Shown here: one piece after another, positions 1 to 7,684 of the stretch
Position numbering within the stretch: the stretch's first letter is position 1
Layout of the letters: every line of letters starts with the position of its first letter
Assembly: GCA_002396645.1 (NCBI GenBank)
Contig: DGYI01000056.1
Coordinates: forward strand, 1 to 24,501
Reading direction: 5' to 3'
Length of the DNA stretch: 24,501 nucleotides
From: Firmicutes bacterium UBA5010
GTDB lineage: Bacteria > Bacillota > Clostridia > Tissierellales > Sedimentibacteraceae
Notes under the pieces: generated by a model
Told to the model about the DNA's origin: nothing
What the model saw: the letters and a program-made list of their open reading frames with translations, nothing else
Databases searched by the model: none
Made by a program: the position numbers and the translations under genes

Positions 1-1341
1 GTATTTATACAAACATATGAGCGAGTAACCTCGTCTGTTTACGAACAGGATTACCTGTTCTTTATTTTTAAGCGATTTTTTTATACTCCTATAAAGTTCT
101 CTGCTTAAAATAGTATCATTGCCGTTTTCTACTTCCTGTTTCATGTCAATAATTTTTATTTCCGGCAAGTTAGCATGATTAGCTCTGTTTTTCATCTCCA
201 AAAGCCTTATATGACCGCTATTCACCAAGTTGTATGTTTTTAAAGACGGAGTAGCTGAGCCGAGAACTATTTTGCAATTTTCTATGTATGCTCGCCTTAT
301 AGCCGTTTCAACACCATCATATTTAGGTGATGTCGACGATTTATAGCTTTCCTCATGCTCCTCATCAACTATTATTATACCCAGATTTTTGATTGGAGCA
401 AACAGTGCCGACCTCGCACCTATAACTACATCTACTTCATTATCCAGAACTTTTTTCCACTGTATATATCTTTGCTTAGCGCTTAATTTACTGTGAAATA
501 TTGCAATTCTTTTTCCAAAGCTTTTTTCAAATCTCTCAACTATTTGATTAGTCAATGATATTTCAGGTACCAGCATGATAGATTGCTTGCCGAGATTTTT
601 ATAATGATTAATTAAATTAATATATACCTCAGTTTTACCGCTTCCTGTAATTCCATGCAATAAATATGATATATCATCAGAATTTATTATTTCGTCATAG
701 CATTTCTTCTGCTCGTAATTCAGCGTATTTAGCGATAATTTTTCAGACTGAACATCATCTAAATATAACTTTTCATCAACTGCAGCTATCCCTTTGTTTA
801 CCAATGCATTAACTACGGCACTTGTTATATCGGTTTGGGCTGTCAAATCTTTAAGGGGTATACTGTCATTATCTTTCAAATAATTGACAAGCTTAATTTG
901 TTTAGAAGCATTCTTTAAATTATATTCTTCTACCGGCTTGTCCTTATCAACTAAATATATAATTTTTTCTTTTTTTATTTTATTTTCCTTGTCATGCTCA
1001 TATTTAATCTGAGATGGTATCATCAGTCTTATAACATCCGAATATTTGCATATATATCTTTCTCTGATCCAAACCGCCAGCTTTATAAGCTCCGGTTTTA
1101 CGATTACTTCATCATCAATTATGTCTATTATAGGCTTAATTTTATCTTCCGGTACCTCTGTTTGTGAAATGATTCTTACAACCAGCGCATCCATTGTGTT
1201 TTTGGTCTTAGAAAATGTAATTTTAACTCTTTTACCAACCATAACGGAATCTAAAAATTTATCAGGAATACCATATGTATATAAAGCGTCAGTGCTTTTT
1301 GAATTATTATTAATTATAAGCTGTGCAAATTTTGTATACAA
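1..1341 (-). CDS. priA: Primosomal protein N' (replication restart helicase PriA), C-terminus cut by window edge
   Basis: PriA is a superfamily 2 DNA helicase that recognises stalled forks and starts reloading of the replicative helicase. The first 447 codons are present, about 60% of a usual PriA. The Walker A motif GITGSGKTEVY lies near residue 230, the DEEH box near residue 325, followed by GSATPS and the NRRGYS segment that precedes the zinc-binding region. The start is a TTG at 1341: an in-frame stop lies just upstream (1357-1359), no ATG is available, and AAAGGA at 1351-1356 is correctly spaced. The gene follows rpoZ after 111 bp with no clear terminator, so it probably belongs to the yicC-remA-gmk-rpoZ operon. 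The final visible residues differ from the usual zinc-site pattern (see findings). Confidence 0.95.
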   Translation of the reverse strand, partial: MYTKFAQLIINNNSKSTDALYTYGIPDKFLDSVMVGKRVKITFSKTKNTMDALVVRIISQTEVPEDKIKPIIDIIDDEVIVKPELIKLAVWIRERYICKYSDVIRLMIPSQIKYEHDKENKIKKEKIIYLVDKDKPVEEYNLKNASKQIKLVNYLKDNDSIPLKDLTAQTDITSAVVNALVNKGIAAVDEKLYLDDVQSEKLSLNTLNYEQKKCYDEIINSDDISYLLHGITGSGKTEVYINLINHYKNLGKQSIMLVPEISLTNQIVERFEKSFGKRIAIFHSKLSAKQRYIQWKKVLDNEVDVVIGARSALFAPIKNLGIIIVDEEHEESYKSSTSPKYDGVETAIRRAYIENCKIVLGSATPSLKTYNLVNSGHIRLLEMKNRANHANLPEIKIIDMKQEVENGNDTILSRELYRSIKKSLKNKEQVILFVNRRGYSLICLYKY

Positions 1342-1452
1342 ATAATCACATCCTTTTTATGTCCATGCATTGAGTAAAACCCGATGCAATAATTTTATCA
1401 TTGACATAATTTTTCAACCATTAAAGCAGAAAAAGCCTGATAATTAATCAAG

Positions 1453-1659
1453 CTATTCTTCATCAGGATATATAGGTTTTATCTTACCGTCATAAAATTC
1501 TTCTATCGCTACTGAAACCGGTTTTATAGTTCTTGTATAAACCAGGGGATCTTCACCAGCTATAATTTGTCTTGCTCTTTTCGATATAACAGTTACCAGT
1601 GAATATCTGCTGTTAACCATTGATAACAGTTCGTCTATTGATATGTTTTGCATATTCAT
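1453..1659 (-). CDS. rpoZ: DNA-directed RNA polymerase omega subunit
   Basis: Omega is a small core RNA polymerase subunit that binds the beta' C-terminus and helps assembly. The protein is about 68 residues and carries the family signatures DELL near the N-terminus, NSRYSLV, SKRARQI and a variant KPVSVAIEEFYDGKI, ending in an acidic tail. Three in-frame ATGs lie at 1665, 1659 and 1653. The middle one is chosen because the stop of a 17-codon upstream ORF overlaps it as ATGA and because GGTG at 1667-1670 lies 7 bases upstream. No strong Shine-Dalgarno is present, so the exact start is uncertain. It sits between gmk and priA. Sequence around the start can fold (see leader entry), which may affect initiation. 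Confidence 0.93.
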   Translation of the reverse strand: MNMQNISIDELLSMVNSRYSLVTVISKRARQIIAGEDPLVYTRTIKPVSVAIEEFYDGKIKPIYPDEE

Positions 1660-1709
1660 GCCCATGCACCAATTTCATAATAACCCAAGTCTTTCTTTAC
1701 ATCATTCAT
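1656..1709 (-). CDS. Possible 17-codon leader ORF overlapping the rpoZ start
   Basis: A short frame MNDVKKDLGYYEIGAWA runs from an ATG at 1709 to a TGA at 1656-1658. The TGA overlaps the second candidate rpoZ ATG, the ATGA arrangement used for translational coupling. Its own ribosome binding site is poor: AAAGGA lies about 15 bases upstream. No family is recognised. It could equally be a chance frame inside a structured leader, so confidence is low. Confidence 0.25.
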   Translation of the reverse strand: MNDVKKDLGYYEIGAWA

Positions 1710-1720
1710 GGGCCCGGTGC
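1660..1720 (-). promoter_or_regulatory. Candidate pseudoknot-forming leader over the rpoZ translation start
   Basis: In the rpoZ mRNA GCACC (1716-1720) can pair with GGTGC (1666-1670), and GCCCATG (1707-1713) with CATGGGC (1660-1666). The four segments alternate in the order a, b, a', b', the topology of an H-type pseudoknot. The 3' halves cover the weak GGTG ribosome binding site and the first ATG. Pairings were read directly; folding and function are inferred. Confidence 0.35.
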
Positions 1721-1745
1721 CTATCCTTTCATTATTTTCTATTTT

Positions 1746-2357
1746 TTAAGCTCTTTCTTCCTTGATTCCTTGAATTAAATCTATGTTTCTATGTGATTTC
1801 ATTTTTTCAACATCAATTATGCTTCTAACCTTGCTTACTGCACTTTCAAGACTATCATTCACAACAACATAATCATATTCCGGTGCATAATCAAGTTCTT
1901 CTTTTGTACACTGCATTCTTCTTTCTATAACTTCCATAGTGTCAGTCGCCCTGTTGATTATTCTGCTTTGGAGTTCTCTGATTGAAGGAGGTACAATAAA
2001 GATAAATACACCGTCAGGATGAGTGTTTTTAACTTTTAAGGCCCCCTGAATATCTATCTCAAGTATCACAGTTTTTCCTTCCCGCAATTTATCAAGAACT
2101 TTAGTCTTTGGAGTACCGTAATAGTTGTCATAAACATTAGCATACTCTAAAAATTCGCTGTTCTCAATTCTTTTGCTAAACTCTCCTTCACTAATGAAGT
2201 AATAATTTTTACCTTCTATTTCACCGGTTCTTGGCATTCTTGTAGTGGCGGAAACAGATAATTCTAAATCATCGGAAATCTCCATTAATCTTTTGCATAT
2301 AGTCCCTTTTCCCGCACCTGAAGGGCCTGAAATTATTACTAATAATCCTTTATTCAT
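1746..2357 (-). CDS. gmk: Guanylate kinase
   Basis: Gmk phosphorylates GMP to GDP with ATP and is needed for GTP and dGTP supply. The 203-residue length is normal. The P-loop GPSGAGKGT is at residues 11-19, the GMP-binding SATTR at 36-40 and the following EGKNYYF loop are intact, and the EYANVYDNYYGTP segment and lid arginines (SRIINR, ERR) are present. The ATG at 2357 is preceded by GAGGAT. It lies 23 bp downstream of remA and 80 bp upstream of the rpoZ reading frame, in the same order as in Bacillus. Nothing unusual is seen. Confidence 0.97.
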   Translation of the reverse strand: MNKGLLVIISGPSGAGKGTICKRLMEISDDLELSVSATTRMPRTGEIEGKNYYFISEGEFSKRIENSEFLEYANVYDNYYGTPKTKVLDKLREGKTVILEIDIQGALKVKNTHPDGVFIFIVPPSIRELQSRIINRATDTMEVIERRMQCTKEELDYAPEYDYVVVNDSLESAVSKVRSIIDVEKMKSHRNIDLIQGIKEERA

Positions 2358-2380
2358 CTTATATCCTCATCCATGATTAG

Positions 2381-2632
2381 TTATTGGTTTTTAGTGCTGT
2401 CAAATCTTTGTGCCATAGTATCCGGCTGAATTGCGGACAAAACAACATATTCGCAATCAGTAATAATTACAGCTCTCGTTTTTCTGCCGTATGTAGCATC
2501 TACAAGCTTTCCCTTATCTCTTGCTTCTTGTATCATTCTTTTTATAGGTGCTGATTCAGGGCTGACAATTGCCAATATTCTGTTTGCCAAAACAATATTA
2601 CCAAAGCCAATATTGATTATATTACCTGCCAT
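2381..2632 (-). CDS. remA: RemA-like extracellular matrix regulator (DUF370)
   Basis: RemA of Bacillus subtilis is a small DNA-binding protein that activates biofilm matrix and osmoprotection operons. This 83-residue protein has the family hallmark INIGFGNIV near the N-terminus, SPESAPIKRMI in the middle and DATYGRKTRAVI after it, so it covers the whole DUF370 fold. The N-terminus is a couple of residues longer than the usual MKLINIGF form. A GAGGAT Shine-Dalgarno overlaps the yicC stop region and supports the ATG at 2632. The family assignment is secure; the biofilm role is carried over from Bacillus, and in Clostridia the targets are not shown by this sequence. Confidence 0.93.
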   Translation of the reverse strand: MAGNIINIGFGNIVLANRILAIVSPESAPIKRMIQEARDKGKLVDATYGRKTRAVIITDCEYVVLSAIQPDTMAQRFDSTKNQ

Positions 2633-2641
2633 TTTATCCTC

Positions 2642-3529
2642 CTATTCAATGTTTTGAATTTGCTCTCTTATTTTTTCAAGAATATTTTTTACTTCAATAA
2701 CATTCTTAGTAATATCAAGATTTCCTATCTTTGATCCTATGGTATTAATTTCTCTGTTAGCCTCTTGTATTATAAAATCTAATTTTCTTCCGACAGCTCC
2801 GCCCTCATTCAAGGTGCCCTCAATCTGTAGGATATGAGAATCAAGACGTATTAATTCTTCATTTATATCGCTTTTATCAGAATAAAATACTATTTCATTA
2901 TATAATCTGTTTTCGTCCAGCTCATATTTGCTTCCAAGCAGTTCAGTTATTCTGGATTCAAGCTTTTCCTTATATTCATTTACCAAAGTAGAGGAATATG
3001 CTTTTATTTCCTTCGCTAATGCCTTTATTTTATCTACACCGCACAGAACATCATTTTTTAGTTGTTGTCCTTCGCTTTCTCTCATCGATAAAAGTTTTTC
3101 TATAGCATTTTTCAGAGCCATTTCAACACTATGTCCAAGCTCAGTCTCATCATCTGAATTATCTCTTGAAACCAGGACATCTTGAAACTTGATTATCGTA
3201 TCTAATTTGACTTCATCCTTAATCCCTAATGCGTCCTTTATTTCATCAATAGCAGATTTGTACTGCTTGGCTAAAGTCAGATCGGGAGCTATAACTGTAT
3301 CAGATTCACTTATGTATTCTATATTAAGATATACATCTATTCTTCCTCTTGAAATGCTATTTTTGACAAGTTTTCTGATATTGTCCTCATAAAACCTCAA
3401 ATGTCTCGGTGTTTTAACATTTATATCGCTGTATCTATTATTGATGGTTTTTATTTCAGCTATTATATTTTTTACTCCGTCATTATACTCGCCTTTACCA
3501 TATCCGGTCATACTTCTTATATTTTCCAT
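2642..3529 (-). CDS. yicC: YicC/YloC family endoribonuclease
   Basis: YicC proteins are RNA-degrading enzymes made of an N-terminal YicC domain and a C-terminal DUF1732 domain. The 295-residue protein begins with the near-invariant SMTGYGKGEY motif and carries the INNRYSDINVKTP segment. It ends with the DUF1732 signature: an ELIRLDSHI-type stretch, GRKLDFIIQEANREINTIGSK and VEVKNILEKIREQIQN. GGGAG seven bases before the ATG at 3529 supports the start. It is the first gene of the yicC-remA-gmk-rpoZ-priA run and has a recognisable promoter upstream. E. coli YicC acts on the small RNA RyhB; the target here is unknown. Confidence 0.94.
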   Translation of the reverse strand: MENIRSMTGYGKGEYNDGVKNIIAEIKTINNRYSDINVKTPRHLRFYEDNIRKLVKNSISRGRIDVYLNIEYISESDTVIAPDLTLAKQYKSAIDEIKDALGIKDEVKLDTIIKFQDVLVSRDNSDDETELGHSVEMALKNAIEKLLSMRESEGQQLKNDVLCGVDKIKALAKEIKAYSSTLVNEYKEKLESRITELLGSKYELDENRLYNEIVFYSDKSDINEELIRLDSHILQIEGTLNEGGAVGRKLDFIIQEANREINTIGSKIGNLDITKNVIEVKNILEKIREQIQNIE

Positions 3530-3590
3530 AGCATTCTCCCTGTAAATTGATACTTTTACAAATCATATTTTTTTAAAAACATCATTAATA

Positions 3591-3618
3591 ATTATATCAC
3601 TTTTTTCAGAATAGTAAA
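3591..3618 (-). promoter_or_regulatory. Probable sigma-A promoter for the yicC operon
   Basis: On the minus strand a TTTACT -35 box (3613-3618) and a perfect TATAAT -10 box (3591-3596) are 16 bp apart, about 60 bp upstream of the yicC ATG. The rest of the gap up to 3756 is AT-rich and contains no gene. Confidence 0.6.
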
Positions 3619-3756
3619 CAAAAAAATAAGAATTCAGTCGAGTAATATAAACAAGCAATTAAATTACAAATAAAGAATTGATATAAAATGCTCAAATAAA
3701 ATTTCACATAAACAAACTTTATCATAAAACCCTTATCTATAAAAATATAAAAATAA

Positions 3757-3783
3757 CAAACCTATCATAAAAATATAAGTTTG
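3757..3783 (-). terminator. Terminator after the CPBP genes
   Basis: The minus-strand transcript gives CAAACTTAT, a nine-base loop and ATAGGTTTG, a nine-pair stem with one G-U pair, followed by a T-rich run. It lies 42 bp past the stop at 3825 and fits the end of the yhbD-bactofilin-CPBP transcription unit. Confidence 0.6.
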
Positions 3784-3824
3784 CCATTTTGATATATAAA
3801 TTGAATTTATATGTGGACTATTTC

Positions 3825-4463
3825 TTAATTCACTATCACTTCATCGTTTGTTTTTTTATTTATTAAATTTCTGATGAAATATATTAAGCTGTGAGATATC
3901 ATTGCTAAAATAATATTACCTGTTCTATGATATAGTAATCCTATGAAAATTGAAAACCAAAATGATAAAATAATTTCTGACAGTATTTCTTTTGTTATAT
4001 TTTTCTTATTAATTAATTCCTGTACTATTATAAACTGAGCAAATATCAGACCGTTTAGAACTATAGCCGCAGGAATGCCCCGAATCATTTCAAAATCACC
4101 TATAAATATAAAAAATATATTTTGAGATAACAATCTCTGAGGTATTTCCATAAATCCGGCTTTCAAAACGCCTTCACTTAATTTTTTATTTTTCCCCTTA
4201 TTTTTAGTAAACAATACAATCGGTATAACAGCAGCACATATCAACAGTAAATTTTCAATACTGAAAATATTATCAAGATTTAAAATTCTGATTTTTTCAT
4301 TATAAATTATATACAGGATAACAAAAAATACAAAACTCCAAAATTGATATAGATATTCAGAATTTATTACAGAAAATTTAATTTTATTTTGAACAATCAA
4401 AGTTAAAACCGATAACCCAAATATAATGCTTAATAAAATGCTGACAGCAATGTATGCAATCAT
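3825..4463 (-). CDS. Degenerate CPBP-type (Rce1-like) membrane protein
   Basis: This 212-residue protein is strongly hydrophobic with about six predicted membrane segments. Its C-terminal half resembles the CPBP (CAAX protease and bacteriocin-processing) family, but the catalytic motifs are eroded. The usual EExxxR motif reads MEIPQR, with Met in place of the first Glu. The FxxxH histidine is Ile (FAQFI). The last motif keeps His in MISHSLI but lacks the usual Asn. AGGAGA precedes the ATG at 4463. It follows an intact CPBP gene after 42 bp and is likely cotranscribed. A non-proteolytic role is inferred; it could also be a diverging duplicate. Confidence 0.72.
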   Translation of the reverse strand: MIAYIAVSILLSIIFGLSVLTLIVQNKIKFSVINSEYLYQFWSFVFFVILYIIYNEKIRILNLDNIFSIENLLLICAAVIPIVLFTKNKGKNKKLSEGVLKAGFMEIPQRLLSQNIFFIFIGDFEMIRGIPAAIVLNGLIFAQFIIVQELINKKNITKEILSEIILSFWFSIFIGLLYHRTGNIILAMISHSLIYFIRNLINKKTNDEVIVN

Positions 4464-4505
4464 AAAGATTCTCCTTATTTTATAAGTAAGCTACATTATA
4501 TAATA

Positions 4506-5261
4506 TTAGTACATAAATACTGAAACAAAGAAAACAACGGTAGAAATCAAATTACATAAGCAATGAAAAACTATGGATATATATATGTTTTTTTCTTTCC
4601 ATGCAGCATAAGCAGCAGGCAAGAAACCGAAGATTCTAAATATATTTTGCAGAGGAAGCCATAAATGATACAGTGAAAACAAAATGGTTATTATAACAGG
4701 AGAATATTTTTCAAACCTGCTTAATTTAGATGTAAGATATCCTCTAAAATATAATTCTTCCACAATCGGACCAATTAAAACATTAAAAATCCCGAAAACA
4801 ATGCAGGTTAAAATTAATATATCTTTCGGGTATTGCCTTAAGTATTCAATGTTATTCCAATCAAAATACTCCGGCATTATCTCCGATAATTTGCTCGAAA
4901 TCGGTGCCGTAAGCCAGTTCTCAAAAATAGCGATTGTTCCTGACATAATACCTGCAAAAGTAAAAAGGAGAACAGCATAACCAAAAATCTTCTTCCAACT
5001 TAGCTTTTCATGATTAACAAATGCACTTTTGAGCGAATAATTGCCGAATTCTTTTTTACTTGCACGAAGAATGATTGCTAATTCAATAGGAAGAAGAATA
5101 AGCATAACCAATAAGAAAAATAATAAAATTGAAGGTATACCTTGATATACATATCCTAATATAATATAGCTTACAGTTAGTACTGTTGTCGGAATAAAAA
5201 CAAGAAAAATCACCTTCATCAAAGACAAATTATTATTCTTATTATTTACTGATGTTTCCAT
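4506..5261 (-). CDS. CPBP family intramembrane metalloprotease
   Basis: CPBP proteases are Rce1-like membrane enzymes; bacterial members are often linked to bacteriocin immunity or envelope processes. This 251-residue protein has several membrane segments and all three motifs: EELYFR, FSLYH, and HCLCN in the last helix. The first two motifs are separated by the usual 30-40 residues. The ATG at 5261 is chosen because GGAGGTG at 5265-5271 precedes it. A longer frame back to 5318 would overlap the upstream bactofilin gene and has no better ribosome binding site. It lies 25 bp behind that gene, suggesting one operon. The substrate is unknown. Confidence 0.85.
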   Translation of the reverse strand: METSVNNKNNNLSLMKVIFLVFIPTTVLTVSYIILGYVYQGIPSILLFFLLVMLILLPIELAIILRASKKEFGNYSLKSAFVNHEKLSWKKIFGYAVLLFTFAGIMSGTIAIFENWLTAPISSKLSEIMPEYFDWNNIEYLRQYPKDILILTCIVFGIFNVLIGPIVEELYFRGYLTSKLSRFEKYSPVIITILFSLYHLWLPLQNIFRIFGFLPAAYAAWKEKNIYISIVFHCLCNLISTVVFFVSVFMY

Positions 5262-5286
5262 AAACACCTCCATATAATTTGTTGTT

Positions 5287-5895
5287 TTATACTTTAACCA
5301 GTTCTTTAATCTTAGCATCCGGGTGTATTTCGACAGATTCGCTGTACTCTACAAGATTTACTTCACAATCCTTGCCTAGCTTTACTCTGCCGGCTCTTAT
5401 TATGTCTGCACTGAGTCCATCTGCTTTAAGCTCTGTACATTCTATCAGTTCAGCCTTAGATATATTCGATGCTTTAAAAAAAAGATTAAATCCGGGCTTA
5501 ACATTAAGCGAGGGATTAATTGATATTGATTCCCCATATATTTTTTCCGTATGACATACTCCATCAATATTTATAATATCCGCCGAAAGTTCTCCGCATT
5601 TTATATATCCTTCCAGACTTATTTCATCAGCATTTACAGGACAATCTTTGAGCTTTATATATCCTTCGGCATTGAATTTTTTTGCCCTTATACTACCCTT
5701 TCCCTTAAATGTGCCTTCAATGTTCATGTCTGCAGCTTCAATCTGAGCTTCGCATTTGCACATGCCCTCGGAAGAAAACGAATTACACTTTAAATTATCC
5801 TTAATAGTTGATATGCCCTCAAGCTTTACTCTATTATATACTCCGCCATAGCAGGAACCTATTCCTTCAATTTTTAAATCTCTTAATTCAGTCAT
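5287..5895 (-). CDS. Bactofilin-like polymer-forming protein (YhbF/BacF type)
   Basis: Bactofilins build membrane-associated filaments from right-handed beta-helical repeats; in B. subtilis the YhbE/YhbF pair is needed for flagellar assembly. The 202-residue protein is made of imperfect 17-18 residue rungs. Each carries a Glu-Gly or Asp-Gly turn at a fixed place: KIEG, KLEG, SSEG, NIEG, NAEG, SLEG and NIDG. There is no signal peptide and no membrane segment. The ATG directly follows the TAA of the preceding gene, with GGAGGG inside that gene's last codons, which implies translational coupling. Order regulator-E-F matches B. subtilis yhbD-yhbE-yhbF. Family membership is well supported; the flagellar role is inference and no flagellar genes are in view. 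Confidence 0.82.
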   Translation of the reverse strand: MTELRDLKIEGIGSCYGGVYNRVKLEGISTIKDNLKCNSFSSEGMCKCEAQIEAADMNIEGTFKGKGSIRAKKFNAEGYIKLKDCPVNADEISLEGYIKCGELSADIINIDGVCHTEKIYGESISINPSLNVKPGFNLFFKASNISKAELIECTELKADGLSADIIRAGRVKLGKDCEVNLVEYSESVEIHPDAKIKELVKV

Positions 5896-6837
5896 TTATT
5901 TTCCCTCCTTTACTCTTTCACCAACCATGCTATTTTTGCTTACTTCAAGCTCGTCAATATATTCTGCTCTCTTTATATTGCAATTTCGCCCTACAACAAT
6001 ATTTCGTCCTCTGATACAATTTGCATTTACATTTTCGACATATATGTCATCGGCTTCAATTATGTCTGCCTCTAATATCCCTGAATTTCCATCGTAGTCT
6101 TCGTATATACTGTCAGAATAATTTTTCGCTATTTTATTAAATTCATTGGTTGCCGAAAAATCTCTGCAAATCATAACGTTTGAGCCTGCTACACTTCTTA
6201 CTTTGCTGCCTGATACAGGTCTTATAAATATATAATCTGAATTTACACTCTCTATATCTATTTTACCGAGAGAATAAAATCGTTCACATTCTATCTCGCA
6301 TAATGATTTTAAAGAATTTAAAAATATAAGATTTTTAAATTTAAATGTTCCATCTAAGCTTAAATTTAATACACTTTCAAGAGTTTCTCCAAAAAAATTA
6401 CCTTTTAGTTTTACATTTCCAGTGTTAAAAAACTTACCTATTTTCAACACTCCTAAAAAATTGCCATTTTTAGACCCAACACTTAAAATTCCACATTTCA
6501 GATTATCAGCATGTATATCTCCCATAATTGTTAAATTCTCAACACTTGCGGTTTCTTCAATGTTAAGTCTGCCCATAGCAGTGATTTTTTCAAATTTAGA
6601 ATTTTTAATTTTAGTTTCTCCCATAAATTTGGCTGTTCCTATTTCGCTGTTTTCCAAATAGGCTTCACCCATACACCTTAATGTTTCAAATTTACATCCT
6701 TCACAATGGGTATCTCCCATGACTTTTGCAGTTTCGGCTATACAATCATATAGCTTTGCATCGCCCATATTTTTAATAATATCTACATTTATTCCCGAAT
6801 GGGTATTTGCCCCCATTGAACTTACTTTTCTAGACAT
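5896..6837 (-). CDS. Bactofilin-like polymer-forming protein (YhbE/BacE type)
   Basis: This 313-residue protein is the larger partner of the following bactofilin-like gene. Its first 130 residues contain at least seven 17-19 residue rungs, each with a Met-Gly turn: SSMG, NMGD, VMGD, CMGE, FMGE, AMGR and IMGD. The turn occupies the position that is Glu-Gly in the shorter protein. Roughly residues 150-230 lose this pattern, and residues 250-305 again resemble beta-helix (ADIIEADDIYVENVNAN, RGRNIVVGRNC). No signal peptide or membrane segment is seen. Both genes share similar C-termini (GRxCxIxxAEY versus GKDCEVNLVEY), suggesting ancient duplication. It sits 33 bp behind the yhbD-like regulator. 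Confidence 0.82.
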   Translation of the reverse strand: MSRKVSSMGANTHSGINVDIIKNMGDAKLYDCIAETAKVMGDTHCEGCKFETLRCMGEAYLENSEIGTAKFMGETKIKNSKFEKITAMGRLNIEETASVENLTIMGDIHADNLKCGILSVGSKNGNFLGVLKIGKFFNTGNVKLKGNFFGETLESVLNLSLDGTFKFKNLIFLNSLKSLCEIECERFYSLGKIDIESVNSDYIFIRPVSGSKVRSVAGSNVMICRDFSATNEFNKIAKNYSDSIYEDYDGNSGILEADIIEADDIYVENVNANCIRGRNIVVGRNCNIKRAEYIDELEVSKNSMVGERVKEGK

Positions 6838-6870
6838 ATATCCTCCTTATTTTTATAATTATATTTACGC

Positions 6871-7506
6871 TCAATCAAATTTAAAATTCAGACTGTTTTT
6901 ATACTTGATTTTTACTATATTTGAAATATCATCAAGCTTAACAGTTTTTATAAGCTCTAAATTTTTATCCATGAATATTTCCGAATTATTTGCACACAGT
7001 GCGGCATAGTAATCTTTTGATTTATAATAAATCAGAAGCATGTATTCCATATTTTTTAATTTTTCACAATATACTTTTATACCATTTATCATGCTTATAT
7101 AGTGATCTTGATTTATTTCGTAGAATTCTTTTTTTATTTTTGAAAATCCAATAATTATTATCGTTTCTATAAAACTAAAGCTTGATTTTTCAAAAATATC
7201 AGAAAATATTGAAACTAAATCCGCATCTATTTCATCAATAATATTTAAATCCTCTAAAGTAAAGCTTCTTTGAGAAATCTCGGGTGAAAGAATCTTTGAC
7301 AATTCTTCAAGCGAATACTTATCTTTTAATTCTTGTATAGCTTTTATCCTGTTAAATATCTTTTCTCTGGGAAAGAAGGTTTCCTGCCCCGTATATGACG
7401 ATTGCTTTATAAACCATTCCTCCGGTATTAAATTTTCCCGTTTCCACCTATACAGCTGACCATAAGAAATACCGGTTTCCTTTAGCAAATCCTTTTTGGA
7501 AATCAA
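6871..7506 (-). CDS. YhbD-like MerR-type regulator (DUF4004)
   Basis: The 211-residue protein opens with a MerR-type winged helix: SKKDLLKETGISYGQLYRW forms the helix-turn-helix, followed by a wing with FPREKIFNRI and a helix ELKDKYSLEELSKIL. The rest has no recognised enzyme motif and may sense an unknown signal. The start is a TTG at 7506, supported by AGGAGG six bases upstream; no ATG is available nearby. It heads a unit with two bactofilin genes, as YhbD does in B. subtilis. A 24-bp palindrome spans its own promoter, so autoregulation is likely. Family assignment rests on the N-terminus plus gene neighbourhood. Confidence 0.8.
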   Translation of the reverse strand: MISKKDLLKETGISYGQLYRWKRENLIPEEWFIKQSSYTGQETFFPREKIFNRIKAIQELKDKYSLEELSKILSPEISQRSFTLEDLNIIDEIDADLVSIFSDIFEKSSFSFIETIIIIGFSKIKKEFYEINQDHYISMINGIKVYCEKLKNMEYMLLIYYKSKDYYAALCANNSEIFMDKNLELIKTVKLDDISNIVKIKYKNSLNFKFD

Positions 7507-7559
7507 ATCTTCCCTCCTAACATTTATGTTTTAGCGTAACATTGTTTTATTATAATATT

Positions 7560-7588
7560 AATGTAACATAACATTGTTACATTGTCAA
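7560..7588 (-). promoter_or_regulatory. yhbD-like promoter with palindromic operator
   Basis: A TTGACA -35 box (7583-7588) and an extended TGT-TACATT -10 box (7560-7565) are 17 bp apart on the minus strand. The palindrome AATGTAACA, six bases, TGTTACATT (7560-7583) fills the space between them, the usual placement for a MerR-family operator. A further related half-site, GTAACATTGTT, is at 7536-7546. An alternative TATAAT at 7549-7554 is spaced too far (28 bp) from this -35. Confidence 0.6.
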
Positions 7589-7684
7589 ATATTTTTTCTG
7601 AATGCGAATATCTAAATTCTTATTTATATTTTCATGATAATAGTGTACAATATATCTATTAATCGCAAAAGGAAGGAAATTTTT

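Noticed and set aside
1046..1345. Plus-strand frame of 99 codons across priA
   Set aside because: It lies antisense to the clear PriA reading frame, has no ribosome binding site, and its text is a hydrophobic shadow.
3700..3784. Imperfect direct repeats of an AAACTTTATCATAAAA type in the yicC upstream gap
   Set aside because: Only two loose copies in very AT-rich DNA; too weak for an array or operator claim.
4684..4980. Plus-strand frame of 98 codons
   Set aside because: It is the shadow of the CPBP gene on the minus strand.
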